Assembly (NCBI GenBank): GCA_905221605.1
Contig: CAJNDS010001668.1
Coordinates: 1,042,276-1,106,275 of the forward strand
Direction of reading: 5' to 3'
DNA from: Symbiodinium natans
Taxonomy: Eukaryota; Sar; Dinophyceae; Suessiales; Symbiodiniaceae
Length of the DNA: 64,000 bases
Shown here: piece by piece, positions 41,982 through 53,492 of the stretch
How positions within the stretch are numbered: position 1 is the stretch's first letter
How the letters are laid out: every line of letters begins with the position of its first letter
Program-made: the position numbers and the translations under genes
The notes under the pieces: model-generated
What the model was told of the DNA's origin: nothing
The model's input: the letters and a program-made list of their open reading frames with translations, nothing else
Databases searched by the model: none

Positions 41982-42952
41982 GTTTAGGGTTTAGGGTATA
42001 GGGTTTAGGGTTTAGGGTTTAGGGTTTAGGGTTTCGGGTTTAGGGTTTAGGGTTTAGGGTGTTAACGGTGAAGGCTTTAGGCCGTTTTCGGGGGCTTCAG
42101 GGCGTTTAGGGGCGGTGAGGGGCTTAGAAGGAGCGTTTTGCATTAGTTTGTATGGATTTGGTGAGTGTACTATCTGGGCGTGTGTTTTGGGATATCAGTC
42201 ATACGAAGAATCAACCTAATTCATACGGGCCTTCACATTCAAACAGGGTTTAGGGTGTAGGGTTCGAGGCTTTAGCTGCTCAGGGTCTTATGCGAGGGTT
42301 TAGGGTTTAGGGTTTAGGGTGAGCTTTTTCGAGTTGTTGGTCCGGACTGTTGGCTTAGCTGGGCGTTGGGAAACTAGGCAACCTGTAAAAGTCCCTTCAA
42401 GGAAACTTTTCGGTTCCGAGTTTCCGCCGCCCCCTTTTCTACACTACCGGTGTGTTTGAGTCAGGAGATTTTAGGCTTTGGGGTTTCAGGTCTTAACCCG
42501 GAACCCTACATCCGCTTCCGATTGCACTGCGCCTCCAAATGTCCTGTGAACCCCTTCAAACGCTACACAAGAAACTCAGGCTTCGAGGCCTGGAGGTAAG
42601 AAGAGACAGACATGAGAACAGCAGTCCACCCTCTTGGTAGGCAACACTCGTAGCAAGCGAAAATAGCTTGAAACACCGCAACTCGATCCTGCAGTCCTCC
42701 TGAGTTTGGGGCATTTGCTTGGCTCGGTCCCTCTCTCCGACATTGCAAGCAAAAAAGCGTTCGCCGAGGCTCCAGGGAGCGTTCTGTGAATGTTGGGCTC
42801 AGGATGGGGTATTTGCACGCATGTAGGGCTCAGAGCCTCGACAGTTAAGCTTCTCTTTTTGAAAGGGGGTTGGGCGGCCGGGGGCGGGGCGGCCGGGGGG
42901 TCCAGCTCGGCTTGTCCGCGTAAGCAGGATAGAACCCCAAACCAACCCCTAG

Positions 42953-43027
42953 AAGATGTTGCCTTCCAGGCGGCATGCTGTTGCCATGCGTTGAGAGTGT
43001 TCAAACTCGAGTTTACCAAGCTTCAAG
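42953..43027 (+). CDS. Possible exon with GTATAC donor
   Basis: Reads DVAFQAACCCHALRVFKLEF then TKLQ, ending CAAG|GTATAC. A 147-codon antisense frame covers the same DNA, so strand is not certain. Confidence 0.3.
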
Positions 43028-43913
43028 GTATACACACGCTGACTTCGGCGAAAACTCTAAGTCTAAACCCTGAAGACCATAAACCCTAAACACTAAACCC
43101 TGAGCCCTTACCGTAGTCCTGGGGCGGGGGGGGGAGGAGGGTGGCCGTGGGGACCGGACATCGAAGGAAGCGACCTGGAGCCGAAAGGCCTTTTGTGACT
43201 TTTCAATGTCCGATGGGTGCCTTCTTTGGGGGGCGAAGGGCGTTTCGGTTTGGAACCTTTTGGAGGCCCTAAGCCCCGAAGCTCACAGGGTTTGGGGTTT
43301 AGGGCGCTAGCGTTTTGGGGATCCCGGCGTGCTTTCTTGCCCAGTGACTTGCCGCCGGTGCCTTCGCCAAGGTTTATGTGTTTTGGAGAGGGTTTAGGGA
43401 CCAAAGTCCCTCATTCCCTAAAGCCCCGAACGCCTTAAGCCCTACGATACAGTGAGAAGTTAGTTCAGGGCTCAGGTACTCCGCGGTTCAGAGCTTCAGT
43501 CGGCTGGCCCCTTGTTGTCGGGTCTTTGTTTGCCTAAGGGCTTCGATGATAGAGGGAAGAGAGGGGTGCCTGTTTATGGGGGGTTTACGGTTTACTGGAC
43601 AGAGGTGGAGAGTTTTTCTTCCTAAGCCTTAAATCCTAAACCCTAAACCCTACACCCTAAACCCTAAATGATTTAATGGCTTTAAGGGTCGGGCTTATGC
43701 TCTTCAAGTGGCTTCAGGGGTTAAAAGGCTTTGTTTCAACATGTCAGATGGCAGGAATCCCTAAACCTACAAACCCTTTAAATCCCCTACATCCCCTGTA
43801 TAGCCTACAAACCCTACAAACCCTCTATGAGCCCCAAACTCACAAACTATAAGCCCTGTAAAGCCTACAAACCCTGTAAAACCCTCTATAAACCCCAAAC
43901 TCACGAAGAGCAG

Positions 43914-43971
43914 CCGGCGCCAGAAGCACCAAAAGAGCCCATTGGACGGAGCAACTCGCGGATTTCGGCAG
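43914..43971 (+). CDS. Mini-exon
   Basis: GAGCAG acceptor, PAPEAPKEPIGRSNSRISA, GCAG|GTCGGT donor. C-strand repeats upstream. Pro/Ala/Glu-rich linker-like segment. Confidence 0.45.
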
Positions 43972-44180
43972 GTCGGTGGGGGGCACTCGGAGGCCCCGAA
44001 GCCCCCACGAATCCTGCAAAAGCCCTGTTCGAGACTCCCTTGAAAATATCAGGACCCCCCTAAAACCCACCAAAGCCCTAAACCCTGTAACCCGGTCTGT
44101 GACCCTAAACCCTGTAGCCCTAAACCCTAAACCCTAAACCCCTGTAGCCCTAAACCCTAAACCCTGTAACCCCAAGCCCT

Positions 44181-44287
44181 GACGCTCCGCTGCTGGGAAG
44201 CCTGAACCCGCAGCTGTCGCACAGCGCCTCGCCCAAGGCGAGGCGCCCAACCTGTCCCGGAAGGGTCGCCCAGAAAGCGTGGCCAGG
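44181..44287 (+). CDS. Exon island, boundaries unclear
   Basis: The frame with the best third-position GC reads DAPLLGSLNPQLSHSASPK then ARRPTCPGRVAQKAWPG. C-strand repeats upstream and TTTAGGG downstream. Confidence 0.4.
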
Positions 44288-44930
44288 GATTTAGGGGTTT
44301 AGGGTTTAGGGGTTAGAGGGTTTTGGGTTTTTGGGAAAAGGGTTTATAGTGTAGGGTTTTGGTTTTAGGGTTTACTGTTCGGGAGTTGGGGTTGAGAGGG
44401 CTTCGGGTTAAGGATTGGGGTTAGGCATTTCCGGGTTTTGTAGGATTGATAGGGTTTAGGGTTCAGGGCTGAGGGTTGAGAACTTTAGTTTTTGGGAGAA
44501 GGGTGAAAAGGGTGTAGGGTGTTTGGGTTTAGCGTTTTTGGGTTTAGGGTTGAGGGTTTCAGGGATTCTGGGTTTAGGGATTTGGTGTGTTTTTTTTTGG
44601 CTCTGATGCCTTATCCCCCTCAGACCCTTCATCCCCCGAGCATCTTCGGTGCCTGCAAATCCAAAGCCATCCCCCAACCCCCTCCCCTGAGCCCCTCTTC
44701 ATTCTTGAACCCGTAAAGCCAGAACCCTGAAACCCTCTATATATTGACCCTGAAGCCCCTAAAGCCCTTTAAACACACGCACAGGGTTCTGTGAAGGAAG
44801 GACGGGTTTTTGGCTGCGGGTCGCATCTTGAGCTCCCTCCCCTGTGATTACTGGGCTACTGGAGAACCTTGGAGAACCCTAAACCCTGAACCTGAGACCT
44901 TAAACCTTAAAAAAACTTAACCCTAAACCC

Positions 44931-45166
<236 letters not shown>

Positions 45167-45446
45167 CAACCCTCAACCCTAAACCCCAAACCCTAAATTT
45201 TGCTGCAGCCGCTCCACTGAAGATGGGGGGGAGGGGAGCCTAGACCAGACTTTCCTTCTCCCGATAGCGGAGGGCGATCTTCGCTTTAGGGATTTCCTGT
45301 CTTAGGGCTTAGGGATTTCAGGGTTTGCTTTAGGGTCTCTAGGGCCAGCACTTGGGGCTTTGGGGAGCGTTTCTGACATTTAGGGTTTCAGGGGCTTGGG
45401 TTCGAAACTCTGTCCCCCCCCTCAACCGCTGAACGAAGTGCCGGCA

Positions 45447-45507
45447 ATGGCCCGCACCATGCTGCGCGGCGTGCTGTTGGCTGCCGCCGGGTGCCGAGTG
45501 CTCCAGG
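45447..45507 (+). CDS. Possible first exon, signal-like N-terminus
   Basis: ATG then MARTMLRGVLLAAAGCRVLQ, ending CAGG|GTTTTGG. A basic start and a hydrophobic stretch resemble a signal or transit peptide. Nearly all third positions G/C. The frame is open upstream, so the ATG may be internal. Confidence 0.45.
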
Positions 45508-45691
45508 GTTTTGGATGTGGGGCTGAGTGCTCTTTTGGACAAATTGCCGGAGGTGTTGGTCACAGTGAACAGGATTTATGGTTTGAGGCTCTGGGGCTTA
45601 GGGACTTCGGGTTCAGGATCTTGTCACAGCGAAATCAAGTGCCAAGGTGGTTTCGGGGTGCGAGATTGGTTCCGGGTTGAGAACCTGACAG

Positions 45692-45902
45692 CGGAATGCC
45701 TCGGAGCTTGGTGCGGAGGCACACTGGAGCGGCCCGGACTCCGGGGACCATGCCTGGGCTGGCTTCGGAGTGCTACAAGACCTCTGGGTTCTCGCGCAGC
45801 AGGGCTTTGAAGCAGAAGGTGTTCAATCGGGCCGCGTTTCTGTACCCCGGCGCCGCCGGCAAACGATCCCAGGCGATTACGGCGCTGACCATGGTCACCT
45901 GA
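45692..45902 (+). CDS. Terminal exon, unknown
   Basis: AACCTGACAG acceptor, then a frame of about 70 codons ending TGA (RSLVRRHTGAARTPGTMPG, SRSRALKQKVFNRAAFLYP, SQAITALTMVT). All three frames are open; this one has by far the highest third-position GC. Basic protein tail, possibly of the same gene as 45447. Confidence 0.45.
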
Positions 45903-46168
45903 GTTGCGAGGGCGGCGCTGGATAGAGAGATCAGGGGGCTTACGGCCTCGGGTGTTTGGGGATTCGAGGTCAGGGACGGAGCAGTGGTAAACCTTACTAG
46001 TACTCCTTTGTTACATCATAAAACAACCCCCTTACACCTTCATACTTCGGCTCCTGGGCTCGTATGGCATCCTACTTCAAGCCTTGAAGCCTTCAAACCC
46101 CACGCCCAAACCCCAAACCCTAAGAAACCCTTAAACCTTATTGGACCCAGAGAAACACACAAGCCCAG

Positions 46169-46242
46169 ATTCTGGCGTCGGTTGCCGCACGGGGCGTGGA
46201 CTACGCGGCAGAGGCGGGCCACGATGGCTCCTCAAAAATAGT
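46169..46242 (+). CDS. Coding-like island, frame ambiguous
   Basis: After AAGCCCAG all three frames are open for over 20 codons (one reads ASVAARGVDYAAEAGHDG). C-strand repeats upstream. Low confidence. Confidence 0.25.
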
Positions 46243-46249
46243 TATGCTT

Positions 46250-47250
46250 TGCTGGGCTCATGCTCCCCAGGTTCACCCAGCCCCTCCAGCAGATAGATAG
46301 ACGAGAGAAATGGATAGGTACAAGAGCGGGTCCCCCTCGGTTGTTTACATGTTGAGGTGATTTATGTTGTTTGATTGTCAGCCTTGCAGCCGGATCTTTG
46401 GGCTTCGCGGTACGAGATTGTTAGCAGAGCCCAGCTGCCCACTAGGGTTCAAGAGACCACCTGCTACAAGCCAAAATGTTCAGGGTTGAAGGTTCTGGGG
46501 GCTCTGTGCTCGGAGGTGTGTGGGTAGTTCTACTTGGGGTTAAAGGTCGGGCAGCATGTTGGGCACCTAACAACCCCTGAAGCAAACACGAACCTGCAAG
46601 TAGGGTTTCGTATGAAGGGTCATTTGGGGCTTAGAGTTTAGAGCTACTTGCTTCCGGGATCTGGGCCCGAAGAGCCGAAGCCCCATGCCAAGCTCAACTG
46701 ACAAAACCTCCGTAGCAAATTCGAGGCGCCTGAAGGCTCGAAATGGCCAGTAGAGCCCTCCTTCCCTGGTTAGGGAGCAGCTTCCCTTACTCCGCTGTGA
46801 AGACACCGGCGCCCGTTTTGTTGATTCCTATGTCACCGTGCTACCAAGAAGTTGCCAAGAAGGACGCCTGAGCTCATGGATATCACATGACCCTGATCTC
46901 TTTCCCCTACTAATCCCTGAACCCCACGAAACCCTAATCCCTAAGCCCTGACTCACCTCAGGCTAAGGAAGCTGCAAAGGAGGCCCGGTGCAGCTCAATC
47001 TTATAAAACCCCAAACCCTAAGCCCTAAACGCTCACTTTTGGTTTAGGCTTACCTAGTGTAGGGTTTTTTCTGGGGTTCAGGGTTGTAATTTCCTCAACC
47101 CACAAAAAACCCAAACCCTAAATCCTAGGCTTGTATGGGGAAATGTGCGTTTACGATACTTCGGGACCCTGACTATGGCTGCAACTAAGTGGACCCCCCC
47201 CTGAAACTACTTTCGACAGCCTCATGAGCTGACCTGCGACACTTGGGGGA
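46250..47250. other. No supported gene
   Basis: Mixed unique sequence with few heptamers; open frames are short or matched by antisense frames. Confidence 0.4.
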
Positions 47251-47266
47251 CTAGTGCGCAATTTCG

Positions 47267-47627
47267 ATGTCTTCATGTTCAACGAGCGGGCACTCCTTGT
47301 ACATGTTCAGGCATTTGATCACATACTTCCAGCGGGAACGACCCGAGATCCGCAGCTACTTTGGTGGCTGCTGGCAACTAGTTATGAAGTGGGAACGCCT
47401 GGAGCCAGTGGAGCATCGCAATCCGCTGCCGATGGTTCTGCTGCAGGCCATGGCTAGCCCTGTCTCTGCCTTGGGACTGGCGGCATGTGGCCGGCATTCT
47501 GGTCCTGACTTTCTTTGGCATGGCTCGGCCTGGCGAAGTCCTTCGGGCGACACGAGCGGAGTTGCTGCTTCCCGGCGACCTGAGCCACGGAGATCGTTTA
47601 GCTGCAACGTGCGGGGATGGATTGTAG
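47267..47627 (+). pseudogene. Tyrosine-recombinase-like ORF fragment, frameshifted
   Basis: The first frame (47267 to about 47455) reads LITYFQRERPEIRSYFGG, CWQLVMKWERLEPVEHR and PLPMVLLQAM. The next frame continues (47457-47627) LALSLPWDWRHVAGILVL, then FFGMARPGEVLRATRAEL and LLPGDL. Together they match the helical segment and MxRPGEx(L/I)xATR region of tyrosine-recombinase/DIRS-like integrase ORFs that I recall as abundant in dinoflagellate genomes. The frame change and the lack of catalytic R-H-R-Y residues show it is a relict. The match is from memory, not a search. Confidence 0.55.
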
Positions 47628-47866
47628 TGGCCGGTAAGAAGAGTCAACCCCGAAACCCTACAGCCGTGTTTCCATGCTGCGACAGGCATCAAATTGGATA
47701 AAAGACCCATTAAGCCCCAAACTCCAGGATGTGAGGCTCCAGACGCAACGAAACCGTGCAGGGGCAGTGAACACCTTTACCCTAACTCAAACGTTTTATC
47801 CTTAAACCCTAAACCCTAAAGCCTAAACCCCTAAACCCCTAAACCCTAAACCCTAAACCCGAATAC

Positions 47867-47944
47867 GCGTACAAACCCAAGGCCCGCAAAGCGAAATCCC
47901 GAGACCTAATGCAACAAATGTGGTTGGATAGACCGATTTGGCAG
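47867..47944 (+). CDS. Possible mini-exon
   Basis: Reads AYKPKARKAKSRDLMQQMW then LDRPIWQ, ending GGCAG|GTTCAA. C-strand repeats lie on both sides, an exception to the usual polarity. Confidence 0.35.
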
Positions 47945-47963
47945 GTTCAAAGGCACCCTTGGC

Positions 47964-48156
47964 ACCCTAAACCCTAAACCCTAAACCCTAAACCCTAAAC
48001 CCTAAACCCTAAACCCTAAACCCTAAACCCTAAACCCTAAACCCTAAACCCTAAACCCTAACTCTAAACCCTAAACCCTAAACCCTAAACCCTAAACCCT
48101 AAACCCTAAACCCTAAACCCTAAACCCTAAACCCTAAACCCTAAACCCTAAACCCC
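47964..48156. repeat. Long CCCTAAA array
   Basis: About 27 CCCTAAA units with one CTAACTCTAA interruption near 48060. Interstitial. Confidence 0.95.
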
Positions 48157-48647
48157 AACCCCTTTGATTGAGGGTTGAGGGTTTGGGGGCGCTTCCGGGG
48201 CTTGGGGCCACAGATCAATTCAGCCTTGGTACTCAACCGAGTGGGTCGCATCCTAGGACTGCGAAAATACAGGAGCCCAAGGAATTGAAGGGGCGTTGAG
48301 GGCTCTTGGGATTCTGGGGATTCGTGAGGTTTAGGGTTTAGGGTTGAGGGTATGAACACCAAAGGTAGGAGTTCTATCTGCGAATTGCCCCATTGTATTT
48401 GCACAATGGCAGGAACCCTGAACTCGGAAGAATATAGTCCAAATCAACGAGGTACCCCTAATTTCGGATTGCCAATTGGGTTTGGGATTGAGGCTTCGGG
48501 CTTAGGGTGCTTACCTTTGTTTCGATGATTCCTCCGGGCTCGGGGGTTTGACGGTCTTGTGATTTTAGGGGTCAAAGGTTCTATAGAGTTCCCCTAAACC
48601 CTTAACCTTAAACCCTAAACCCTGAATCCGAAACCCCGGTGAGTTTA

Positions 48648-48737
48648 GCGAATATAACGTGCACCCTGTGAACCTGCACTCCAATACTCGCGAGGCATGG
48701 AAGCACGCAAAGGACCTCGCAAAGAGCTCCAAGGACG
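48648..48737 (+). CDS. Exon of Ala/Lys/Glu-rich helical protein
   Basis: Follows GAGTTTAG; reads EYNVHPVNLHSNTREAW, then KHAKDLAKSSKD, ending at GACG|GTCTAG. The Lys/Ala/Asp repeats resemble LEA-type or coiled-coil helices. First clear island of a gene extending to 58047. Confidence 0.5.
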
Positions 48738-49104
48738 GTCTAGAAGGCTTCAGGGAGTTGTTGGGTTTTAGGGTTCATGGTGTAGGGTTCCCCTAAACCC
48801 TAAACCCTAAACCCTAAACCCTAAACCCACCATAGAGTATTCTTTGATACCAGGACCTCAACAAGGGAACCCGAGTCTCGAAAAGCTCCCTTGGGGATAG
48901 AAGTTGCAGCGTGTTGTGGGTTCGAGCATTCAGCGTTCAGGAGCACTAGTGCATGTGGCGGCTGCTCCAGAGAGTGCTGTACGGGGGTTTATCAGTATAG
49001 CACTAACCACTAAGCCTTCACCCAAGCCCTAATCCTAAACTTGAGGGCTTATTGTCTTTTAAGTTGTTTCTCGAGTATGGCCCCTAGTATTGAAACCCTC
49101 AAAG

Positions 49105-49165
49105 TCAGAGGACACGCAGAAGATCGCGGAGGACGTGAAGGCCGGAGTGTACCAAGGGAAGGAAG
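49105..49165 (+). CDS. Exon of Ala/Lys/Glu-rich helical protein
   Basis: Reads SEDTQKIAEDVKAGVYQGKE, ending GGAAG|GTTCGC with one base over. That phase joins exactly to the exon at 49373. Confidence 0.55.
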
Positions 49166-49372
49166 GTTCGCCAATACGCCTCGGACCAATGGCTTGAAAG
49201 CATCGGGGGGCCTTGGGGCTGAAGAGTCCGCGCGTATGTACTCTATGTTGTGTTTCTTTTTTTTTTCAAAAGCCTCCAGCCGCAAGCCCCAAAGGCTTTT
49301 CAACCCTCTAAACCCTATACCCCTAAGCCCTACATAAACCCTCAAACCTAAGCCCTTTCCTCAAGCAACCAG

Positions 49373-49444
49373 CGCCCCAGGCGGCGGGCAAGGGTGCCAA
49401 GAAGGCCATGGAGAAAGCCAAGGCCCGAGAAGAGAGCCTCCCGA
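49373..49444 (+). CDS. Exon of Ala/Lys/Glu-rich helical protein
   Basis: AAGCAACCAG acceptor, two leading bases completing the codon from 49165, then PQAAGKGAKKAMEKAKA and REESLP, before GTAAAC. C-strand repeats upstream, G-strand downstream. Confidence 0.6.
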
Positions 49445-49488
49445 GTAAACTTGAAGCATAGACGCAAGGCTTAAGGGTTCAGGGTTTA

Positions 49489-49549
49489 GGGGTTTAGGGT
49501 TTAGGGTTTAGGGTTTAGGGTTTAGGGTTTAGGGTTTAGGGTTTAGGGA
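49489..49549. repeat. TTTAGGG block
   Basis: About eight G-strand units following the exon at 49373-49444. It is paired further on by a C-strand block (49608-49680) before the next exon. Confidence 0.9.
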
Positions 49550-49691
49550 GGGTGTCGCTGTGGTCTTGCTTTGGGGGACCTCAGGGCTCCGGACCCGGCA
49601 TCTTTAGAACCCTAAACCCTTAACCCTAAACCCTAAACCCTAAACCCTAAACCCTAAACCCTAAACCTAAACCCTGAACCCTTTATAACAG

Positions 49692-49768
49692 GAGATGGAC
49701 ACGAAGATGACGGAGCTCTACGAGGCTACGAAGGCCGCCACGGCCTCGGCGGCCAACGAGGCGCTGGG
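49692..49768 (+). CDS. Exon of Ala/Lys/Glu-rich helical protein
   Basis: TTATAACAG acceptor, then EMDTKMTELYEATKAATAS and AANEAL, ending CTGGG|GTTCAG. Third positions almost all G/C. It is a heptad-like helix with Met/Leu/Ala core positions. Confidence 0.65.
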
Positions 49769-50579
49769 GTTCAGGGGTTTTTTTTGGAGTTTAGGGTTTA
49801 GTAAGTTTAGGGTTTAGTAAGTTTAGGGTTTAGGGTTTAGGGTTTTGGGTTTTGGGCTCAGGGTTTAGGGTTTGGGGTTTTAGGGTTTGGGGTTCAGCTG
49901 TTCAGGGCCTTTGGGGAATAGAGGTGCACGGGGGTTGAGTCTGAGTCAGTGGTCCAGGGTTGCAGGCTTAGGGGTTGAGCGTTTGGGGGCTTAAGTTTAG
50001 AGTTTTCATTTTAGGGCTCAGAGTTGTTTTGGAAGGGAGGGTCCGGGGTTCGATGTTCTGACTTGGGGTTGGATGGAGGTTGGATTTTTCAGATCTGGAT
50101 TGAGGCTGGAGTCTGGTTTTAAGGTTCAACAGACTACAGAACTAGGTCTAGCTTGGGTCAATTTAGAAGGGATCCTAAAGCTGTGAATGAGTCTCAGGTG
50201 TACTTCATGCATGGTTGCACAGATCTCTAGACTCTAGCCATACAGTACGAAGCCATGAATATTCCGCGACTCTTCAGAACTCGAACGATGGCTTATCCGT
50301 CCTCATCCGCTCAAACCGAAGAAGCGCCATGAAAGCCCTGGACGGCCCACCCCCCCACCCCACACACAAAAAAAGCAACGGGATGACTTTAAGCCCTCAC
50401 AGAAAATGCCTAAACTCCAAAGACTGCTCCAAAAACAAGAATCCCTTTTTCGTGTCTTCCTTAGTCGGTATATTTCGGGTTTCGGGCTCAACTAGCATCC
50501 TCTTTGGTACATCCTTTTGCATGGCCAGCTCTCTACTTTGAAGTCCCTTGTGGCATAGGCGGCCCACATAATCATGCAG

Positions 50580-50697
50580 TAGATTCCGTAGAGCTGAGGG
50601 CAGCAAAAAAGGGAAACCGGAATATCGAGCCACAAGCCGACGCCCTGGATCAGGCAGCCATGACCTACTTCCAAGAGGCCAGATGGGGTTTGGTGTT
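50580..50697 (+). CDS. Exon of Ala/Lys/Glu-rich helical protein
   Basis: CATGCAG acceptor, reads DSVELRAAKKGNRNIEPQ then ADALDQAAMTYFQEARW, ending ATGG|GTTTGG-like sequence. G-strand follows. A 155-codon antisense frame overlaps but has poorer composition. Confidence 0.45.
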
Positions 50698-50699
50698 GG

Positions 50700-51280
50700 G
50701 GGTGTTACTTGCGGGTTCGGTTTGGGGGCCCAATACCCCTGTACTTCAGGGTTCTTCCTTAAGCACGTTTTCAGCGGTCCCATCATGATGTCCTTGTTCC
50801 TTTGTAACTTCCTAGGTATAAAGAACCAGCGTTCCATCAAGGGACCTACATTGAAACTATGCACTATAGCGTCTGCACAGGGTTGAAGGGCAGTTCTTCT
50901 GCTCTTGCTAAAGCTGGATCTCTTATATGGTCACTTCTCAAAATTATGGTCCCTTTTGGGGTTACTATTATCAGGCAGCCCCTGATATTTACGATGCCCA
51001 TAGCAGGACCGAATTTTTTGAGAAATCCTGGGTCATCCGAAAAGCGAAGCGGGTTTACTGTGGGAAGACGTGTCACTCCTCCGAGGGCTCCTTGCGGTTG
51101 CTTGGCTTGCTCGTGATGGTTCAGTGGTACCCTGTGGTTCTGGTTTCCCTTACAAAGTAGCCAACCCAGAAACAGGGGTCCAGGTTGTAACCTCTTCTTT
51201 GCCTTGGCTTCCAAGGCACCTCCGACGCAGGCCCGAACCCTGCGGCAAAAACCCGAAAACCTTGCAACCCTAAAACCCGC
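50700..51280. other. No clearly supported gene
   Basis: Starts in G-strand variants (GGGTTTGGTGTTGGGGG), then unique sequence with overlapping short frames on both strands; likely intron. Confidence 0.4.
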
Positions 51281-51290
51281 GGAGATTCAG

Positions 51291-51343
51291 GTGAAGGCTG
51301 CAGGGGCCAAGGCAGCTGCGGAGGCGGGAAGCCGGCTGCACTT
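51291..51343 (+). CDS. Exon of Ala/Lys/Glu-rich helical protein
   Basis: GAGATTCAG acceptor, VKAAGAKAAAEAGSRLHL, donor CTT|GTGATG. Same composition as the islands at 49692 and 52236. Confidence 0.5.
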
Positions 51344-51543
51344 GTGATGCACACCTACCTAATCACGCATCACCCAAGCACTCGGTGCTCTCACATGTCC
51401 ACGCATGTCTTCCTGCAGTTTTTCCCTCTCTCCCGAAACCCGAGAAGTTTCGTGTGTGAAGCTTACGCCCCGAAACCTTCAGTGGGGATTCTTTTGGCAA
51501 GCCGAAGCCCCCGTCCCTCCTTGCATGAGCTTTTGGACTGCAG

Positions 51544-51574
51544 GCTGCGATGCCCCGCAGCGAGGCGGAGGGCT
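51544..51574 (+). CDS. Mini-exon, Ala/Glu-rich
   Basis: GGACTGCAG acceptor, AAMPRSEAEG, then GCT|GTAGGG. Very short; supported mainly by context. Confidence 0.35.
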
Positions 51575-52235
51575 GTAGGGTTTCGGGCTTGACAAGCAAT
51601 CGGGCTTAGGGTTTGAAGTTTTTGGGGTAGTCAACCCCTTTAGATCCAGAGGATGACCTTCCCCGAAAGGAAGAGGTGGTAAGAAGACCCATACCCGAAA
51701 CCCTCGACCCCTTTTGGAGAGCTAGGATCTGTGCGGAGGCTTAGGGCACCCCCAGAAATCTGCTTGAGATTTGGGTTTTGTGTGCTTCTGCCTCCAACTC
51801 GTTGCCTTTACGGCTTGTGGGTTTAGAGGCAGGGCTTGAGTTTCGCGGTGTTTTTTGCGGAGTAGTCGTACGATGCAATCGAAGTGGGTCGAGGGTGTGA
51901 GGCTCTATAACAAGCCACGTAGCTTGGCATACGGCAGCAGACTGTTCTTTCAGTTTGTGCGCTTCAAAGCAAGGAACACGCTCTCAGCTTCCTTTTGCTG
52001 CGGGGTTCAAAGCATCTGCCTTCAAAGTTTCAAATGTCTTTTGCCCAACCCCTCCCCACGCAAACCCACCCCAGGGTGGGAGTGTCAAAAGCTCAAACGA
52101 TCTACATAGCTGCACATATAGGTATCCTTACACATCCCTAGTAACGTATGTCAAACCGCCGCCCATGAGAATAGACCCAATGACCTGCAAGCCCCAAACC
52201 CTAAACCCCGAAACCCCAAAGAGTGCCCCCCTCAG

Positions 52236-52280
52236 GCCGCCGAGGCGAAAGCTGCCGCCGAGGCAGCAGCCACGGCGGCC
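52236..52280 (+). CDS. Exon of Ala/Lys/Glu-rich helical protein
   Basis: CCCCTCAG acceptor, 15 codons AAEAKAAAEAAATAA, donor GGCC|GTTGGG. C-strand upstream and G-strand downstream. Confidence 0.55.
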
Positions 52281-52299
52281 GTTGGGAGCTTAAGGGACG

Positions 52300-53440
52300 T
52301 GGGGGTTGGGGGATTCAGGGTTTAGGGTTAAGGGTTTATTAAGGGTTAAGGGTTAAGGGTTTGGGTTTCGAGTGTGCACGGGGTGTAGCGGGGGGGGAGA
52401 GGGGGCCATGGGGGGCGGGGCTACTCAGGGTTGTGTGGAGTAGCCTCAACAATTAGACCCTGCACCTCTGGATCCAGGGTGTTTCCCCTTGTTGGGCAGT
52501 GAATAGAGGAGCTGGAGAGTTACCACCGGGTAGTACTAAGAGGGTGTTCTAAGGGGTCTCCGAGTAAAAGTACGAAAGCGGGTTACCTTGGAGGTCTGGT
52601 TTCCTGGCCGAACGACCCCAATATCAACATTCTGAAGGGGCTATTGTGCGTTTCGTGCGCTCATGAAAAATAATATTGTGCATACATTTCGCACGCAGAG
52701 AATGACGGAGCGCAGTAAAAAAAAAAAACTCATTTTGTGCTCATAATGCTGCACGCAATACTAATAATCCACGTTGTAATTAGCATTTTATTGCTCGCTT
52801 GCTCTTCTTGCCAGTTCACATCCTTGGCTCGCGAAGGGGCTTAGGGATGTCTCATGGCGGAGTACCCGGGCTTGTTGTCCTGCTTGTCTCCCCAAACCCA
52901 AACCCCTAGCCTTAAACACCCCAATCTTAAACCCCAAACCCGCGGGCTCCTAAAACCCCGCAGCCCTCAAATCGGATTTTGCAAACACGAGAAGCACCAG
53001 ACGGCAAGGCAGAACCATATCGCACAGCCCGGATGAAGGCGCAGAGGGTGTTTCGCTGTACTTGTTTTTTGGATTTGGGCTGTCAGATCTCAATGTCCGG
53101 CACGGTCTTTGAACGTGGGGCTTGGCATGTGCCTTTTCAGGCCCGGCCGCAAGAAGCCACCCCACCCCACATAAAATCCCTAAATTTTGATAGGCACCCT
53201 ATCCGTGAATTCTGAACCCTACAAACTCCCTACATGCTACGTACTATCAAGCACTAGAACTACACTCCTGTCTGACCCCAAAACTTTGGGCTGTCTTCTT
53301 ATTTCCCTTTGTAGGGTTCGGGGTTTAGGGTCTTGGGCTTAGGGTTTAGGGTTTAGGGTCTAGGGCTCTTAAGAGAGCATCGCAGTCTGGACGTTTCAGA
53401 GGGTGGAAGAACGCCCCAGGGCGCCCGCAAGTGCCCAGCC
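52300..53440. other. Long intron-like region, no clear gene
   Basis: G-strand variants to about 52400, then an AT-richer stretch (52610-52810) with an A12 tract and GTGC-rich sequence unlike the surroundings, possibly an inserted element. An open frame at 52979-53215 lacks support. Confidence 0.45.
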
Positions 53441-53448
53441 ATGGCCAG

Positions 53449-53492
53449 GCCGAGCAGAGGGCGATGGAGTACCAAACCAAAGCCCAGGCGCC
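53449..53492 (+). CDS. Exon of Ala/Lys/Glu-rich helical protein
   Basis: CATGGCCAG acceptor, AEQRAMEYQTKAQA, donor GCC|GTGCG. Best third-position GC of the three frames. The exon may extend upstream to about 53368. Confidence 0.45.

Noticed and set aside
42576-43019. 147-codon - strand ORF
   Set aside because: Pro/Ala low-complexity stretch and no splice context; a + strand exon reading with a GTATAC donor is at least as good.
50397-50864. 155-codon - strand ORF
   Set aside because: It overlaps a + strand exon candidate with better context and matches the composition expected of an antisense shadow.
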